A stretch of DNA of 64,000 bases from Anaerolinea sp. (lineage in GTDB: Bacteria > Chloroflexota > Anaerolineae > Anaerolineales > Anaerolineaceae), in NCBI GenBank assembly GCA_029975965.1, contig JARKOV010000121.1:1-64000 (forward strand), in the 5' to 3' direction. Position 1 is the stretch's first letter. Every line of letters starts with the position of its first letter. Of the stretch, positions 19,626-29,157 are shown piece by piece. The notes below the pieces were generated by a model. The model saw only the letters and a list, made by a program, of their open reading frames with translations, was not told the DNA's origin and did not search any database. The position numbers and the translations under genes were made by a program.

Positions 19626-20315
19626 TCACTGCGCAGATTGGTGGTTGTCGGAAACCAGGCCGTCACGCAGTTGGATGACCCGCCGAGCGTAGGAAACAAC
19701 CCGCGGGTCGTGGGTGGCGAAGATGAAGGTGACGCCAGTCTCTTGGTTGAGGCGCAGCATGATCTCCATGACTTGCTTGCCGTTTGCGGTGTCCAGGTTG
19801 GCGGTGGGCTCGTCGGCGAGCACCATCACCGGGTTGATCGCCAGCGCGCGGGCGACCGCTACGCGCTGCTGTTCTCCGCCCGATAGCTGGTCAGGGCGGT
19901 GGTGGGCGCGCTCGGTTAACCCAACGCTTTCCAGCAGTTTGTTGACGCGCGCCTTGCGCTCAGACAGCTTAAGGTTGTTGAGCAACAGCGGCAACTCGAC
20001 GTTCTCATAGGCGTTGAGCCCGGGGACAAGGGCAAAGAATTGGAAGACGAACCCGATGGTCTCTTTGCGCAGGTCAGCCCGTTGGTTGGCGTTCAAACGG
20101 GTCACGTCCTTGCCGTTGATGATCACCGAGCCGCTGGTGGGTTGGTCGAGGCAACCGATTAACTGGAGCAGGGTGGTTTTTCCCGAGCCAGAGGGCCCGA
20201 CCAGGGCGGAAAATTCCCCCTGCTCGAAAGACATGCTGACGCCGCGCAGCGCCGGGGTCTCGACCTCCCCGATTTTAAAGATTTTGGTTACATTTCGTAC
20301 TTCGATGGATGGCAT
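19626..20315 (-). CDS. ABC transporter ATP-binding protein (MacB/LolD type)
   Basis: A 229-residue ATPase. Walker A is GPSGSGKTT (40-48), the Q-loop lies near [11 protein letters not shown], the signature is LSGGEQQ (144-150), Walker B is VMVLADEP (163-170) with catalytic E169, and the switch histidine is H202. Length and sequence fit the LolD/MacB/FtsE-like group that drives FtsX-type permeases. It would power the two permeases at 20354 and 21641 to move a lipid, peptide or antibiotic outward or to perform mechanotransmission. Confidence 0.93.
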   Translation of the reverse strand: MPSIEVRNVTKIFKIGEVETPALRGVSMSFEQGEFSALVGPSGSGKTTLLQLIGCLDQPTSGSVIINGKDVTRLNANQRADLRKETIGFVFQFFALVPGLNAYENVELPLLLNNLKLSERKARVNKLLESVGLTERAHHRPDQLSGGEQQRVAVARALAINPVMVLADEPTANLDTANGKQVMEIMLRLNQETGVTFIFATHDPRVVSYARRVIQLRDGLVSDNHQSAQ

Positions 20316-20353
20316 AACGCTCCTCCGCGATCAATGACAGGAAAGTACTTGAA

Positions 20354-21583
20354 TTAATCCCCGTGCAAAGCCTTCACCGGCTCCATGCGCGCGGCTATTC
20401 TCGCCGGATACAGCGAGACCAGCAGAATCAGGGCCAAAGAGAATAGAGACAGGTAGGCGGCTTGCCCGGGGGCAAATTTTGTGTACAGGATGCGCCCGTA
20501 GGTGATCATGTTCGAGGCTTTGACCTGCATGATATCTTGCCCGAAACTGATCCCTTCTTTGGCGAAATAGAGAACAACCGCGCCACCCACCAGCAATCCT
20601 AAAACCACGCCGACCACGCCGAGTACACCGGCTTCGAGAAGGAACATAGCCAGAATCTGGCGCGCTTTCATGCCCAACGCCGTGAGGATACCGATCTCAT
20701 GGGTGCGCTCGAAAACCGACATCAACAGCGTGTTGGCGATGACCACTGCCACGATGCCCAGCACGATGAAATTGAGAATTTGCATGAAGGCCACGCTCGT
20801 GTTGACCGATTCGAGCAGCAACTCGTTCAGGTCGCGCCAGGTGAGCACGCTCAGGCCGGAAGATTTGAAGGTGGCGGCGTAGGCGTCGGCATCTTCGCGC
20901 CTGTCCAATAACACGCGAATGGCGCTTACCCGGTCACCGACGGCGGTGAATGTCTGAGCTTTCGGCAGAGGCATGTAGAGGGTGGATTCGTCGTATTGCA
21001 CCACCCCCGTGTCAAACAGGCCGCGGATGGTAAATTCGGCCTGATCGGTGGTTTGGTTGGCAGTGTTGACCACCACCACGACGCTTTCGCCAACGCTTAA
21101 TCCCAGGTCATCCGCGAGCGGTTTTCCCATCAAAATTCCGGTGCGATCGTCAATGGCAGGCATCTCTCCGGCCACGATGGACTGGCGAATCGGCGTAAAG
21201 ATCGAAGACTGGGGCACGATGCCATTGACGCTCACGCCCACGGTCTCCTCGCCCGACAACACCAGGCCGTTGGCCCACAAGACCGGCGTGGCAGCCTGCA
21301 CCCCCTGGATCGCCTCGATCTGATCGGTTAACGCCGTGGGGGCTTCGACCAGGTCTTTCCATTCCAGGCTGACCTTATCTTCATCGTAGCTGGGGGCGCG
21401 GAGCTGCAGGTGGCTGGATTGCAGGTCGATGCCCATTTTCAACGATCCATCGAAAACGCCCGCATAGAAACTGGAGATGAAAATGAGCATTGCCACGCCG
21501 ATCACCACCGAAAGCAGGGTTAGCAGGGTGCGGCGGCGGTTGCGCTCCAGGTCGCGTACGGCGATTTTCCATAATTTGATCAT
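20354..21583 (-). CDS. FtsX-like ABC permease (MacB type), second subunit
   Basis: A 409-residue permease: one N-terminal transmembrane helix (about 20-42), a large extracytoplasmic MacB-PCD domain (45-275) and three C-terminal helices with the FtsX motif (FERTHEIGILTALGMKARQI). It ends with SLYPARIAARMEPVKALHGD, the usual coupling tail. Length and layout are the same as its neighbour at 21641, so the functional transporter is probably a heterodimer with one ATPase. Confidence 0.9.
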   Translation of the reverse strand: MIKLWKIAVRDLERNRRRTLLTLLSVVIGVAMLIFISSFYAGVFDGSLKMGIDLQSSHLQLRAPSYDEDKVSLEWKDLVEAPTALTDQIEAIQGVQAATPVLWANGLVLSGEETVGVSVNGIVPQSSIFTPIRQSIVAGEMPAIDDRTGILMGKPLADDLGLSVGESVVVVVNTANQTTDQAEFTIRGLFDTGVVQYDESTLYMPLPKAQTFTAVGDRVSAIRVLLDRREDADAYAATFKSSGLSVLTWRDLNELLLESVNTSVAFMQILNFIVLGIVAVVIANTLLMSVFERTHEIGILTALGMKARQILAMFLLEAGVLGVVGVVLGLLVGGAVVLYFAKEGISFGQDIMQVKASNMITYGRILYTKFAPGQAAYLSLFSLALILLVSLYPARIAARMEPVKALHGD

Positions 21584-21640
21584 TTTGACACCTCTTTCCG
21601 CCAGCCGGGCTCTCCCGAATGGGGTTGAGCCGGGCTGGTT

Positions 21641-22870
21641 TCAGACATAATGCAGCGCCTCCGCTGGCTCGCGGTGGGCCGCCTGCCAGGCCGGGTAGAG
21701 CGAAGCCAGCGCAGCCATGACGATGACCATCGCGGAGCGGTTGACCAGGTAGCTGCTTTCGAGGTTGGGGTAGAGCTTGGTGCCCATCAGCGCCATCATG
21801 TCGCCTGCCTCACTGTATGCCGTCATGTCAAACCCGACCGACATGGAAACCAGTAACGCGATAACCCCCAGGATGCAGCCGGCGATCGCGCCCATCACCC
21901 CAATCAAGGTGCCTTCCAATAAGAACAGGCCCATGATCTGGCCGCGTTTTAGCCCCATCGCCCCGAGAAGACCGATCTCGCGCGTGCGCTCGAAGACGGC
22001 CATCAGCATCAGGTTGAGGATGCCAATGGCGGCGATGAGGATGATCACGACGCCAAAAATGGTCATGAACTGCTCGCCCAGGTCGTACGCCGAGAGGAGG
22101 GCCGGGTTCAACTCCTGCCAGGTCGCCACCTCGTAACCGGGCAGCGCCGCGCGCAGCGCGTCTGCCACGCTATCTTCGTCGCCCACGGATTTAAGCGCGA
22201 TGGTGATTTCGGTCACCTGGTTTTCGAGCCCATAAAGCGCCTGTGATTCTCCGAGCGAGATGTACACCTGGCGCTTCTCGGCTTCCGGGGAGCCGACGTT
22301 GTAGATTCCGATCACGGTCATGCTGCGCGTGCGCATCTGCTCGTGGGTCGCCCGCCCCACCAGGCTGATGCGGTCGTTGACGCTCACCTGCAGGCGGTCG
22401 GCCAGCGTCTTGCCGATCAACACCACGTCTCGATCCTCCGCGGTCAGGTAACGCCCCTGAGAGATGTGCCCGGCCACCAGGCTGAGCGCCGCTTCTTGTT
22501 CAGGCTGGATGCCGTTGATGGTGACTGGCAAGGTGGAGTCGCGACTGCTGGCAAATCCTCCCGTATTGATTCGCGAAGATACGCCAGATACCCCCGGCTG
22601 GCGCTGCGCGGTCTGGATGACGGTCTCGGCGTCCGCGATGGGCAGGAGCGGCATGCGTTTGGCTTTCTCCATATATCCCTGGGCGTGCACCTGGATGTTC
22701 CCGCCCAGGAGCTTGATCAGGTTGCCGTAAATGGCGGTTTTCGATCCGCCCAGCACGCCGTCCATGAAGATGAGAAAGAAAAGCCCCAATGCGATGGCAA
22801 CAAACGCGATCATGGATCGACGCCAGTTGCGCCACATGTTTCGCCAGGCGATTTTGATAAATTTTGACAT
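21641..22870 (-). CDS. FtsX-like ABC permease (MacB type), first subunit
   Basis: A 409-residue permease, first gene of the cassette. It has one N-terminal helix (about 18-40), an extracytoplasmic MacB-PCD domain, and three C-terminal helices with VFERTREIGLLGAMGLKRGQI and the tail SLYPAWQAAHREPAEALHYV. It is clearly a divergent duplicate of the neighbouring permease. A consensus promoter lies 280 bases upstream. Confidence 0.9.
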   Translation of the reverse strand: MSKFIKIAWRNMWRNWRRSMIAFVAIALGLFFLIFMDGVLGGSKTAIYGNLIKLLGGNIQVHAQGYMEKAKRMPLLPIADAETVIQTAQRQPGVSGVSSRINTGGFASSRDSTLPVTINGIQPEQEAALSLVAGHISQGRYLTAEDRDVVLIGKTLADRLQVSVNDRISLVGRATHEQMRTRSMTVIGIYNVGSPEAEKRQVYISLGESQALYGLENQVTEITIALKSVGDEDSVADALRAALPGYEVATWQELNPALLSAYDLGEQFMTIFGVVIILIAAIGILNLMLMAVFERTREIGLLGAMGLKRGQIMGLFLLEGTLIGVMGAIAGCILGVIALLVSMSVGFDMTAYSEAGDMMALMGTKLYPNLESSYLVNRSAMVIVMAALASLYPAWQAAHREPAEALHYV

Positions 22871-23016
22871 TCGACCTTCCTCTCCTCATTCGACAAGTTT
22901 CGGCATGCACCGCCGGCTTTCCTTCTTCAAGGTTCAAACCGCTTGCCTCAGGCCACTTATTTATTGTTGTTTAGCAGGATTGGGGGAGGGGGAGTGGCTT
23001 GACTCAACGCGATTTG

Positions 23017-23043
23017 GCCATCTCCCGTCGCAAAGGAGATGGC
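23017..23043. repeat. Hairpin in the export-operon leader
   Basis: GCCATCTCC (23017-23025) pairs with GGAGATGGC (23035-23043). It falls in the predicted untranslated leader of the export operon (minus strand), about 147 bases before its first gene. Confidence 0.5.
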
Positions 23044-23125
23044 TACAGGTCACGCCGCTGGTCGGGCGGCGGGATCAACGAATTCGGTAGCAGACCAGAA
23101 AAGGATCGCATCGTTTGCATTTGGT

Positions 23126-23145
23126 GAGAAAATATTAATCTTCTC
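23126..23145. promoter_or_regulatory. Possible operator at the export-operon start point
   Basis: Inverted repeat GAGAA (23126-23130), ten A/T-rich bases, TTCTC (23141-23145). It overlaps the predicted start point of the promoter at 23151-23179, a common position for a repressor site. No regulator gene is adjacent. Confidence 0.35.
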
Positions 23146-23150
23146 GGTAG

Positions 23151-23179
23151 AATATATACATAGAATCGCCTTTTGTCAA
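23151..23179 (-). promoter_or_regulatory. Promoter of the export operon
   Basis: On the minus strand TTGACA (23179-23174), 17 bases, TATATT (23156-23151): a near-consensus sigma-70-type promoter. It points at the permease gene starting at 22870, giving a leader of about 274 bases. Confidence 0.7.
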
Positions 23180-23280
23180 TCCATTTCCGGCGGAATCCGG
23201 GTCAGGGATCAGGGCGCTTGCATTTAAAATCTGGCCATTGGCTTCAAATTGGGAAACGAAGATAAAATAGCCCCAGTAAG

Positions 23281-23389
23281 TGTCATTACGAGATGCCGGA
23301 GGTTTTGCGAAGGCATCGAAGCCATCTCGCCTTGATTTTCCCTAAGCGAAAACGAGATTGCTTGGGCGCAAAGCTGCCTTGCAATGGCA
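23281..23389. repeat. Degenerate inverted repeat of the GTCATTNCGAG type
   Basis: The left half starts TGTCATTACGAG and continues to GAAGCCATCTCG; the right half reads back as TGCCATTGCAAGG...AAGCAATCTCGT. This GTCATTGCGAG...GAAGCAATCTC layout is that of a short palindromic repeat seen in many bacterial genomes (from memory). A related element lies at 59988-60110. Non-coding; it sits in the 743-base gap 22871-23613, where I see no gene. Confidence 0.55.
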
Positions 23390-23613
23390 TTTTGGGGGTC
23401 TCTTGTTGGTTCGAAATTCCATAATACAGTCGCCCTGGGGTCGGAGGTGGCGATTGAGTCGATATACTATGATTAACCAGAATAATTGGCTCTGCTAATG
23501 CGGTCGTTCCAGGCAAGCCTCGGAAGCGGGGCGGCGAGCCAAGCAGCCGCACCTGGTGCGTAATGGATCGCCCAGGTGGGTTCAATGTTAACGCTTCAGA
23601 AGGGAGCGGCGAT

Positions 23614-24246
23614 ATGCAAAAATTGGATCTTAAAAAGCAGCTCAAGCAATTCTACTCCCCACCCGTCGGCAAGGTCGTGTTGGTGGATGTGCCCGCCTTC
23701 AACTTCGTGATGATCGACGGGGCTATCGAGCCCGACCATGCTCCGGGCACCTCGCCTGGTTTCGAGCAGGCGATGCAGGCTTTATACGGCGCGGCTTACA
23801 CCTTGAAGTTCGCTGCCAAGCAGCGCAAACAAGACCCGGTGGATTATCCGGTAATGGCGCTGGAAGGCCTGTGGTGGGTCGAGGATGGTCAGTTTGATAT
23901 CCGCAAGCCGGGCAACTGGAAATACACGCTGATGATCTTGCAGCCCGACCTGGTGACGCCGGATATGTTCGCGGAGGCTTTAAAGAAGCTGCGGGTGAAA
24001 AAGCCCAACCCTGCACTCGATCGGCTGCGTTTCGAACGATTCACCGAAGGCCTGTGCGTGCAGATGCTGCATCTCGGGCCTTACGCCGACGAGCCGGCTT
24101 CGGTTGAAAAAATGGAAGTCTTTGCCAGGGAAAACGGATACGTGATGCAATTCAAGCACCATGAAATATACATGGGCGACCCGCGCCGGGGTGACCCCGC
24201 AAAACTCAAAACGGTCTTGCGCCACCCGGTGAGGAAAGCGTCTTAA
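23614..24246 (+). CDS. GyrI-like small-molecule-binding domain protein
   Basis: A 210-residue protein of the GyrI-like/SOUL-type small-molecule-binding superfamily. Typical features are KVVLVDVPAFNFVMIDGAIEP near the start, ALEGLWWVEDGQFD in the middle and EGLCVQMLHLGPYADEPASVEKM toward the end. It has no DNA-binding domain, so it would bind or sequester a ligand in the cytoplasm. The ATG at 23614 follows GAAGGGAG; an earlier in-frame start at 23563 lacks a ribosome-binding site. It stands alone and converges with the membrane protein gene. Confidence 0.85.
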   Translation: MQKLDLKKQLKQFYSPPVGKVVLVDVPAFNFVMIDGAIEPDHAPGTSPGFEQAMQALYGAAYTLKFAAKQRKQDPVDYPVMALEGLWWVEDGQFDIRKPGNWKYTLMILQPDLVTPDMFAEALKKLRVKKPNPALDRLRFERFTEGLCVQMLHLGPYADEPASVEKMEVFARENGYVMQFKHHEIYMGDPRRGDPAKLKTVLRHPVRKAS

Positions 24247-24272
24247 TTTGACGGTGGTCCGGCCCCGCAGGA

Positions 24273-24941
24273 TTACCGCGGGCGCAACTCGGCGGCCAAC
24301 CAGAAATAGAAGAGCGGGTTGGCGATGAATCCGGCGAGCAGCGCCGGAACCAACACGAAAAGGTTGCCTTCTTCGGGGATGACGAGGCGACTCAGGTAGA
24401 CCACGACCAGCAAGATGCTGAGCACGGTGCCGGCGGTGCTCAAGCCCCTTGTAAATTGGCGGCTGCGGTACATCATGTTGGTCAAGAACCACAGGCCCAG
24501 CCCGGTCAGCCCGAAGGTGAACAGGCCGCGGGGGTCGACCGGGTTTGGGATGTTGACCGGGATGTAATTGGCGAGTTGAGAGATGTCGAGATAGTGGGCG
24601 AGATCGTACCCGCCGTGCACGCATGCGCCGATGGCGCTGATGAAGCTGAGCAGGTAGGCCCAGAACGCCTGGTCTGGATCGACCGTGGCGGACTGGCGCA
24701 AGCGCTTGTAGATACCGGTCAACGCCGCGCTGGTGAACAGTCCGCCGAACATCAGGAAGATCGAGCTCAATAACCCGCCCAGCTCGGGTCGGTTGCCAGA
24801 GACGAGAACAAAGGTGAGGGAGTAGAGAAGCCCAGAAAACCCGGTGAAGAACGCCGCCCTCGCAAACCCTCCCCCCTGGCTGCTGGCGGGATCATGGGGA
24901 TGATTCCTGGTCGATGGCGGCGCCGCCTTCTCCTGGTTCAT
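24273..24941 (-). CDS. Integral membrane protein of unknown function
   Basis: A 222-residue protein with a polar N-terminus (about 25 residues) and six hydrophobic segments, the last LVPALLAGFIANPLFYFWLAAEL. I do not recognise the family. The segment AFWAYLLSFISAIGACVHGGYDLAHYLD contains polar residues inside a helix. The start has a clear AAGGAGAAAG site. Repeat copy 2 lies just upstream. Confidence 0.75.
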   Translation of the reverse strand: MNQEKAAPPSTRNHPHDPASSQGGGFARAAFFTGFSGLLYSLTFVLVSGNRPELGGLLSSIFLMFGGLFTSAALTGIYKRLRQSATVDPDQAFWAYLLSFISAIGACVHGGYDLAHYLDISQLANYIPVNIPNPVDPRGLFTFGLTGLGLWFLTNMMYRSRQFTRGLSTAGTVLSILLVVVYLSRLVIPEEGNLFVLVPALLAGFIANPLFYFWLAAELRPR

Positions 24942-24967
24942 CGCCTTTCTCCTTCCATATCCGGATC

Positions 24968-25026
24968 GTGTAATTTTTCTGTAACATGTGGGGCGAAGCC
25001 CACATTTTACAGAAAAATTGAAACAC
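24968..25026. repeat. Palindromic repeat element, copy 2
   Basis: A 59-base inverted repeat: GTGTAATTTTTCTGTAACAT...GGGGCGAAGCCC...ATTTTACAGAAAAATTG with a single mismatch in the stem. It matches copies 1 and 3 through the whole stem and loop. It lies downstream of the FG-GAP gene and upstream of the membrane protein gene. Confidence 0.85.
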
Positions 25027-25190
25027 TACCCATTTCCGCAGGATTATCCTGCCTTATGGCAAAATTACGATATGTTTGATAATTATTATAGCAGATTGTG
25101 GCGATAGGGGATTGTCCGCTCCAGCACATTGGTTTATGGCAGGGTGTAAAGCCGGGGCCGACCTATCGGCAATAAGCTGAAAATAACCGG

Positions 25191-26573
25191 TTACCTGTCG
25201 GAATTATTGGAGACGAAATTTCCCGAACCTGTGTTCAACCACACCTGGTATGCATCTCCGCCGCTCGCGGCAAATATGTCCTCATCCCCATCTCTATCAA
25301 AATCGCTCACCGCAACCCCGGTGTCTTCGCGATAGGCGAAATGCACGCCTGAGGGTTGAAAATTTGCCTGGCCCAAGTTCCACCAGATCTCCGCCCCCCA
25401 AAGCCTGGCAATCAGCACATCCAGATCGGCATCTCCATCCAGGTCCCTCAAAAAAACAGCCCGGGTTCGCGTGCTTCCGTAGGGTAGATACAGCCTGAAC
25501 AAGCCGGACGCGGTTGCCGATAACCCATTGAGCAGCCGGTCTTTGATCGATCGGGTTGCCTGGAAGGTCTGATCAACCTGGATGAATAGTGGAACACCAT
25601 CTTCCGGGGTGCCCTGATTGAGCCACAACTGCGCCCCATCGTTCGTCCCCACCAGGATATCCAGCCGGCTGTCCCCGTTCACATCTCCCAACGCGACTGA
25701 GGTGCTGTCTTGGTTGACCAGTTTTTGCTCGCAGATTTCCAGATTTCCCAATCCATCGTTCAACAGGATCAAGTCATCCAACGACGGCGTTGATCCCATG
25801 GTCGGTCTATCCACCGCGAGGATTGCATCCAGGTCACCGTCGCCGTCTATGTCTCCAATGGCTGCTTCTCGTATGGGCAATCCGTCGAGGAATTCCAGCT
25901 CGATGTTATGACCTCGTTGAATTCGATCTTCTGCGCCATCATTGATCCACACCCAGGACACCGATGGAAGATTGGGGGTTTCATAACCAGGCTCAGTCGG
26001 GTTCAGACCGTAGCAACAGCCTGCGATCAGGGCGTCGGTCCAACCATCGCCGTTCAAGTCGCCGGTCAAGATTGTCCCACCCATGTCACGGTATCCCTGG
26101 TTGGAAGCAGCCGGCGGATTGATCCCACCACTCGACCGGAATTCACCGGGGGTTCCGCCTTGAACACCTCCCTGGTTCTGAAGCAAGCGAATGCCAGAAT
26201 TGGCGACAAAGACATCCGTGTCGCCGTCGCGATCGAAGTCGGCTGCTCCTCCGGCAAAACCGGCAAAGTATTCCGTCCCCTGCTCGCGGAGGCGCTCAAA
26301 ACGACCATCCCGCTGGTTGATCCACCTGCCGATCCCAGCCCACGAAAGGTCTTCATCCTCCCAGCGCGTGTGGCTGACCAGCACGTCCAGGTCACCATCG
26401 CCCTCAAGGTCAACCACCTGCGTTGCGTTCTTAAAAGGTCCTTTCGTCTCCGAGTACCACAGGCTGATGCCGACGTAAACCGGTAGACCGGCCAACACCA
26501 GGAAAATAGCCGCGATGGTCAGGCATCCGCGCAACCATCGCGATGAGAACCGCAAAGAGTTATTGCCTTTCAT
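25191..26573 (-). CDS. FG-GAP/VCBS repeat protein, membrane-anchored
   Basis: A 460-residue protein with one N-terminal transmembrane helix (CLTIAAIFLVLAGLPVYVGISLWYS, about 20-44) and then repeated calcium-binding-like motifs: DLEGDGDLDVLVSHT, DFDRDGDTDVFVANS, DLNGDGWTDALIAG, DIDGDGDLDAILAV, DVNGDSRLDILVGT, DLDGDADLDVLIAR and DFDRDGDEDIFAAS. That is about one beta-propeller of seven FG-GAP blades. It is anchored in the membrane with the propeller outside, probably for adhesion or protein contacts. I chose the ATG at 26573, which follows AGGAGATTAATT. Confidence 0.88.
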   Translation of the reverse strand: MKGNNSLRFSSRWLRGCLTIAAIFLVLAGLPVYVGISLWYSETKGPFKNATQVVDLEGDGDLDVLVSHTRWEDEDLSWAGIGRWINQRDGRFERLREQGTEYFAGFAGGAADFDRDGDTDVFVANSGIRLLQNQGGVQGGTPGEFRSSGGINPPAASNQGYRDMGGTILTGDLNGDGWTDALIAGCCYGLNPTEPGYETPNLPSVSWVWINDGAEDRIQRGHNIELEFLDGLPIREAAIGDIDGDGDLDAILAVDRPTMGSTPSLDDLILLNDGLGNLEICEQKLVNQDSTSVALGDVNGDSRLDILVGTNDGAQLWLNQGTPEDGVPLFIQVDQTFQATRSIKDRLLNGLSATASGLFRLYLPYGSTRTRAVFLRDLDGDADLDVLIARLWGAEIWWNLGQANFQPSGVHFAYREDTGVAVSDFDRDGDEDIFAASGGDAYQVWLNTGSGNFVSNNSDR

Positions 26574-26942
26574 AATTAATCTCCTCGCGTCACCTGTCAC
26601 CAACATGGCTTTAGTGTGTCATCTCCCCCTGCGCGACCGGGTAAATCGCCCGGGTGTATGGTATCTTTCGTGATATAGCGCTGTGAGGATTCCGTTTTAT
26701 GCTTTGGCTCTCACCTTATTGTGTACCTTCCATGTATTATTTTATTCCGTTTTTATGCAAAAGGCTCAAGTTGTAACTGCTCAGGTCATTGGGATATCAC
26801 CCTCTCCTCCCGGCTGAATAATTCCATGGTGCAGAGAAGCGACTCCATCTCTTCGCATGGGCTGGAGTTGATCGGTGAGGTAGGTGAAAACCTTCGGAAT
26901 ATGTTATCCTTGAGGTCACCACCTCCATGATCACAGGATGAT
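26574..26942. other. Intergenic region, no feature recognised
   Basis: 369 bases between the divergent FG-GAP and GH42 genes. It must hold promoters for both, but I see no convincing -35/-10 pair, operator or RNA gene. Short open frames inside it have no protein-like character. Confidence 0.5.
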
Positions 26943-29153
26943 ATGGACCACACCACCTTCTTAAAGCAATTCGCCCTGGGCGCACACCTTTGCCGCGAAC
27001 CTATGCCGCCGATGCGCGAGCTCAAGCGCGACATGCAAGTGCTGAAAAAGGCCGGCTTTAACCTGGTCAAGCTGCAAGAGCATTGGATGCTGGATGAGCC
27101 GGTCGAAGGGCAAACCGATTTCTCCAGGTACGCCGAGTTGATCGAGTTCGCTGCCGGGCTGGATCTGGGCGTCTACCTCGGGTTGACCTGCGAACAGGCG
27201 CCCGGCTGGTTATTCCAGAAGCATCCCGGCTGCCGCATGGTCGGTCGCGACGGGCGGGCGATCATCTACGAGGCGCAGTCGACTCTCCCGGCGGACGGCA
27301 AGCCTGGGCCGTGCTTCGACCATCCGGAAGCGCGCGTCGACCAGTTGCGTTTCATCCGCAAGGTCGTCGAGGAGCTGGGGCGGTATGAAAACGTGGTGGT
27401 GTGGAACACCTGGCAGGAGATCGGTTACTGGTCGCGCATGACGGTGGGGCAGGAAGTGTGTTATTGCGAGCACACCCTGGCGGCTTTCCGGCGCTGGCTG
27501 GAGGAGCGATACGGCGACCTGGATGGGCTTAACCACGCCTGGAACACCCGCTACGGTGACTGGCGCTTCGTCCAGCCGGACCGCGGGGCTTATGGTCAGG
27601 TCGGGCTGCCGCAAGATATTGACTGGCGATACTTCATGGATAACGTGCAGGTGACGAACGTGTTACGCGAGCGGGCCGAGGCAATCCGTCAGGCCGACCC
27701 ATTGCACCGTCCGGTCTTCGCGCACAAAGCCGGGATGAGCCTGGGTTTTGCCCACGACTGGGAGTATGCCCGCGCTCAGGATTTCCTCGCCGCGTCCTGC
27801 TACCCGGCCTGGAATCCGTACCACGCCTGGGATGACCGGGCGGCTATCCCTGAGCGGCGCGAAGCGCTGACCGCCGAGATGGTGCACGGTGTGGCGCTGA
27901 CCTTCGATACCCTGCGCTCCTGCAATCCACCCGGCGCGCCCATCTGGGCGGCGGAGTTCCAGGGTGGGCCGGTGAGCCAGTTCCTGCACCTGGGACGCAC
28001 CCCGTCTCCGGAGGATATACGGCGCTGGATGCTGACCGCGGTTGGGGCGGGCGCGACCGGCATCTCGTTCTGGAACGCGCGGGCAGAGCGCATGGCGCTG
28101 GAGATGAACGGCTTTGGACTGCTGGATGGCGAAGGCGATTCGACCCCACGCTTCCGAGAAGCTGCGCGGGTGGGTGCAGCGTTGCAGCGCCACGCGGAGC
28201 TTTTCGCGCAACCGAGCTGGGGTGGCGCCGAGGTGGGCATCCTGGTCAACGAGTGGAACGCGCAACTGGCGAGCGCCTGCCCGCCAGCGGGCGACCACCT
28301 GGGTTACTCGACGCGCGGCTGGCATCGGCTGCTGTGGGAGCTGGGCGTGGCGGCCGATTTCGTCAATGCGGCGCAGGTCACCGACGACCTGGTCAACCCC
28401 TACCGGGTGCTCGTGCTGCCCTTCCCGCTGTCGCTTTCGGAAGACGTGGCCCAGAAGATCGGCTCCTTCGTTTACGCTGGCGGGGGGTTGATCTGCGAGG
28501 CTGTGCCGGGGCGGCTGGACGAACACGGCATGGCGCGACCGGGTGAGATTTCTCCCATTTTTAGCAACCTGTTCGGCGCGCGCCAGACCGGATTGCGCGT
28601 GGTGCGCGAGCCGGGAGCCGATGCTCGCTGGACGCCGCCTGAGCGGACCTGGGGGGAGTTCATTGAGGGTGGCTGGCTGGTGGGCGACGGGCCGCTTGCA
28701 GGAGTGAGCGTGCCGGCCAGCCTTTACGTGCAAACCTTCGAGCTGCAGGGCAGCCAGCCGGTGCTCAAATTCAACGGTCGCCCGGCGGGCACTTTCCGCG
28801 TCGGACGCTACGGTTGGGCCTGGCTGGTGGGGACGCTGGTGGGGCACAGCGCCACTGCCCACGCGTCAGGCGAGACTCGAGCTTTCGTGAAGCGCTTGCT
28901 CGAGCTGTGCAACGTGCGCCCCGCCCATGAAGGACGGCTGCTGCTGCGCGTGCGCTCTGTGCCAGGCAAACAGGCCTGGTTCCTGACCAATCCACAGGAT
29001 GAGCCGGTCACCGAGACGCTTGAGGTGGGTGACGCGGTGGTCAAAGATTTATTGGATCAACCTTTCGAGCGCAGCGGCTCTCGCTTAACCCTCACCGTTG
29101 CAGGGTTGGACGTGCGGGTGCTGGTGCTGAGCCAACCGCACCCACCCGCTTAG
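26943..29153 (+). CDS. Glycoside hydrolase family 42 beta-galactosidase
   Basis: A 736-residue GH42 enzyme: a TIM barrel (about 10-385), an alpha/beta trimerisation-type domain with a glutamine-amidotransferase-like fold (about 400-620) and a C-terminal beta domain. The acid/base is expected at E159 (WNTWQEIG) and the nucleophile at E338 (PIWAAEFQGG). The residue before the acid/base is glutamine, where clan GH-A enzymes nearly always have asparagine. It lacks a signal peptide and so hydrolyses galactosides or arabinosides inside the cell. The neighbouring mutarotase-like gene (convergent) fits sugar release. Specificity could differ from lactose-type substrates. Confidence 0.87.
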   Translation: MDHTTFLKQFALGAHLCREPMPPMRELKRDMQVLKKAGFNLVKLQEHWMLDEPVEGQTDFSRYAELIEFAAGLDLGVYLGLTCEQAPGWLFQKHPGCRMVGRDGRAIIYEAQSTLPADGKPGPCFDHPEARVDQLRFIRKVVEELGRYENVVVWNTWQEIGYWSRMTVGQEVCYCEHTLAAFRRWLEERYGDLDGLNHAWNTRYGDWRFVQPDRGAYGQVGLPQDIDWRYFMDNVQVTNVLRERAEAIRQADPLHRPVFAHKAGMSLGFAHDWEYARAQDFLAASCYPAWNPYHAWDDRAAIPERREALTAEMVHGVALTFDTLRSCNPPGAPIWAAEFQGGPVSQFLHLGRTPSPEDIRRWMLTAVGAGATGISFWNARAERMALEMNGFGLLDGEGDSTPRFREAARVGAALQRHAELFAQPSWGGAEVGILVNEWNAQLASACPPAGDHLGYSTRGWHRLLWELGVAADFVNAAQVTDDLVNPYRVLVLPFPLSLSEDVAQKIGSFVYAGGGLICEAVPGRLDEHGMARPGEISPIFSNLFGARQTGLRVVREPGADARWTPPERTWGEFIEGGWLVGDGPLAGVSVPASLYVQTFELQGSQPVLKFNGRPAGTFRVGRYGWAWLVGTLVGHSATAHASGETRAFVKRLLELCNVRPAHEGRLLLRVRSVPGKQAWFLTNPQDEPVTETLEVGDAVVKDLLDQPFERSGSRLTLTVAGLDVRVLVLSQPHPPA

Positions 29154-29157
29154 CGTT

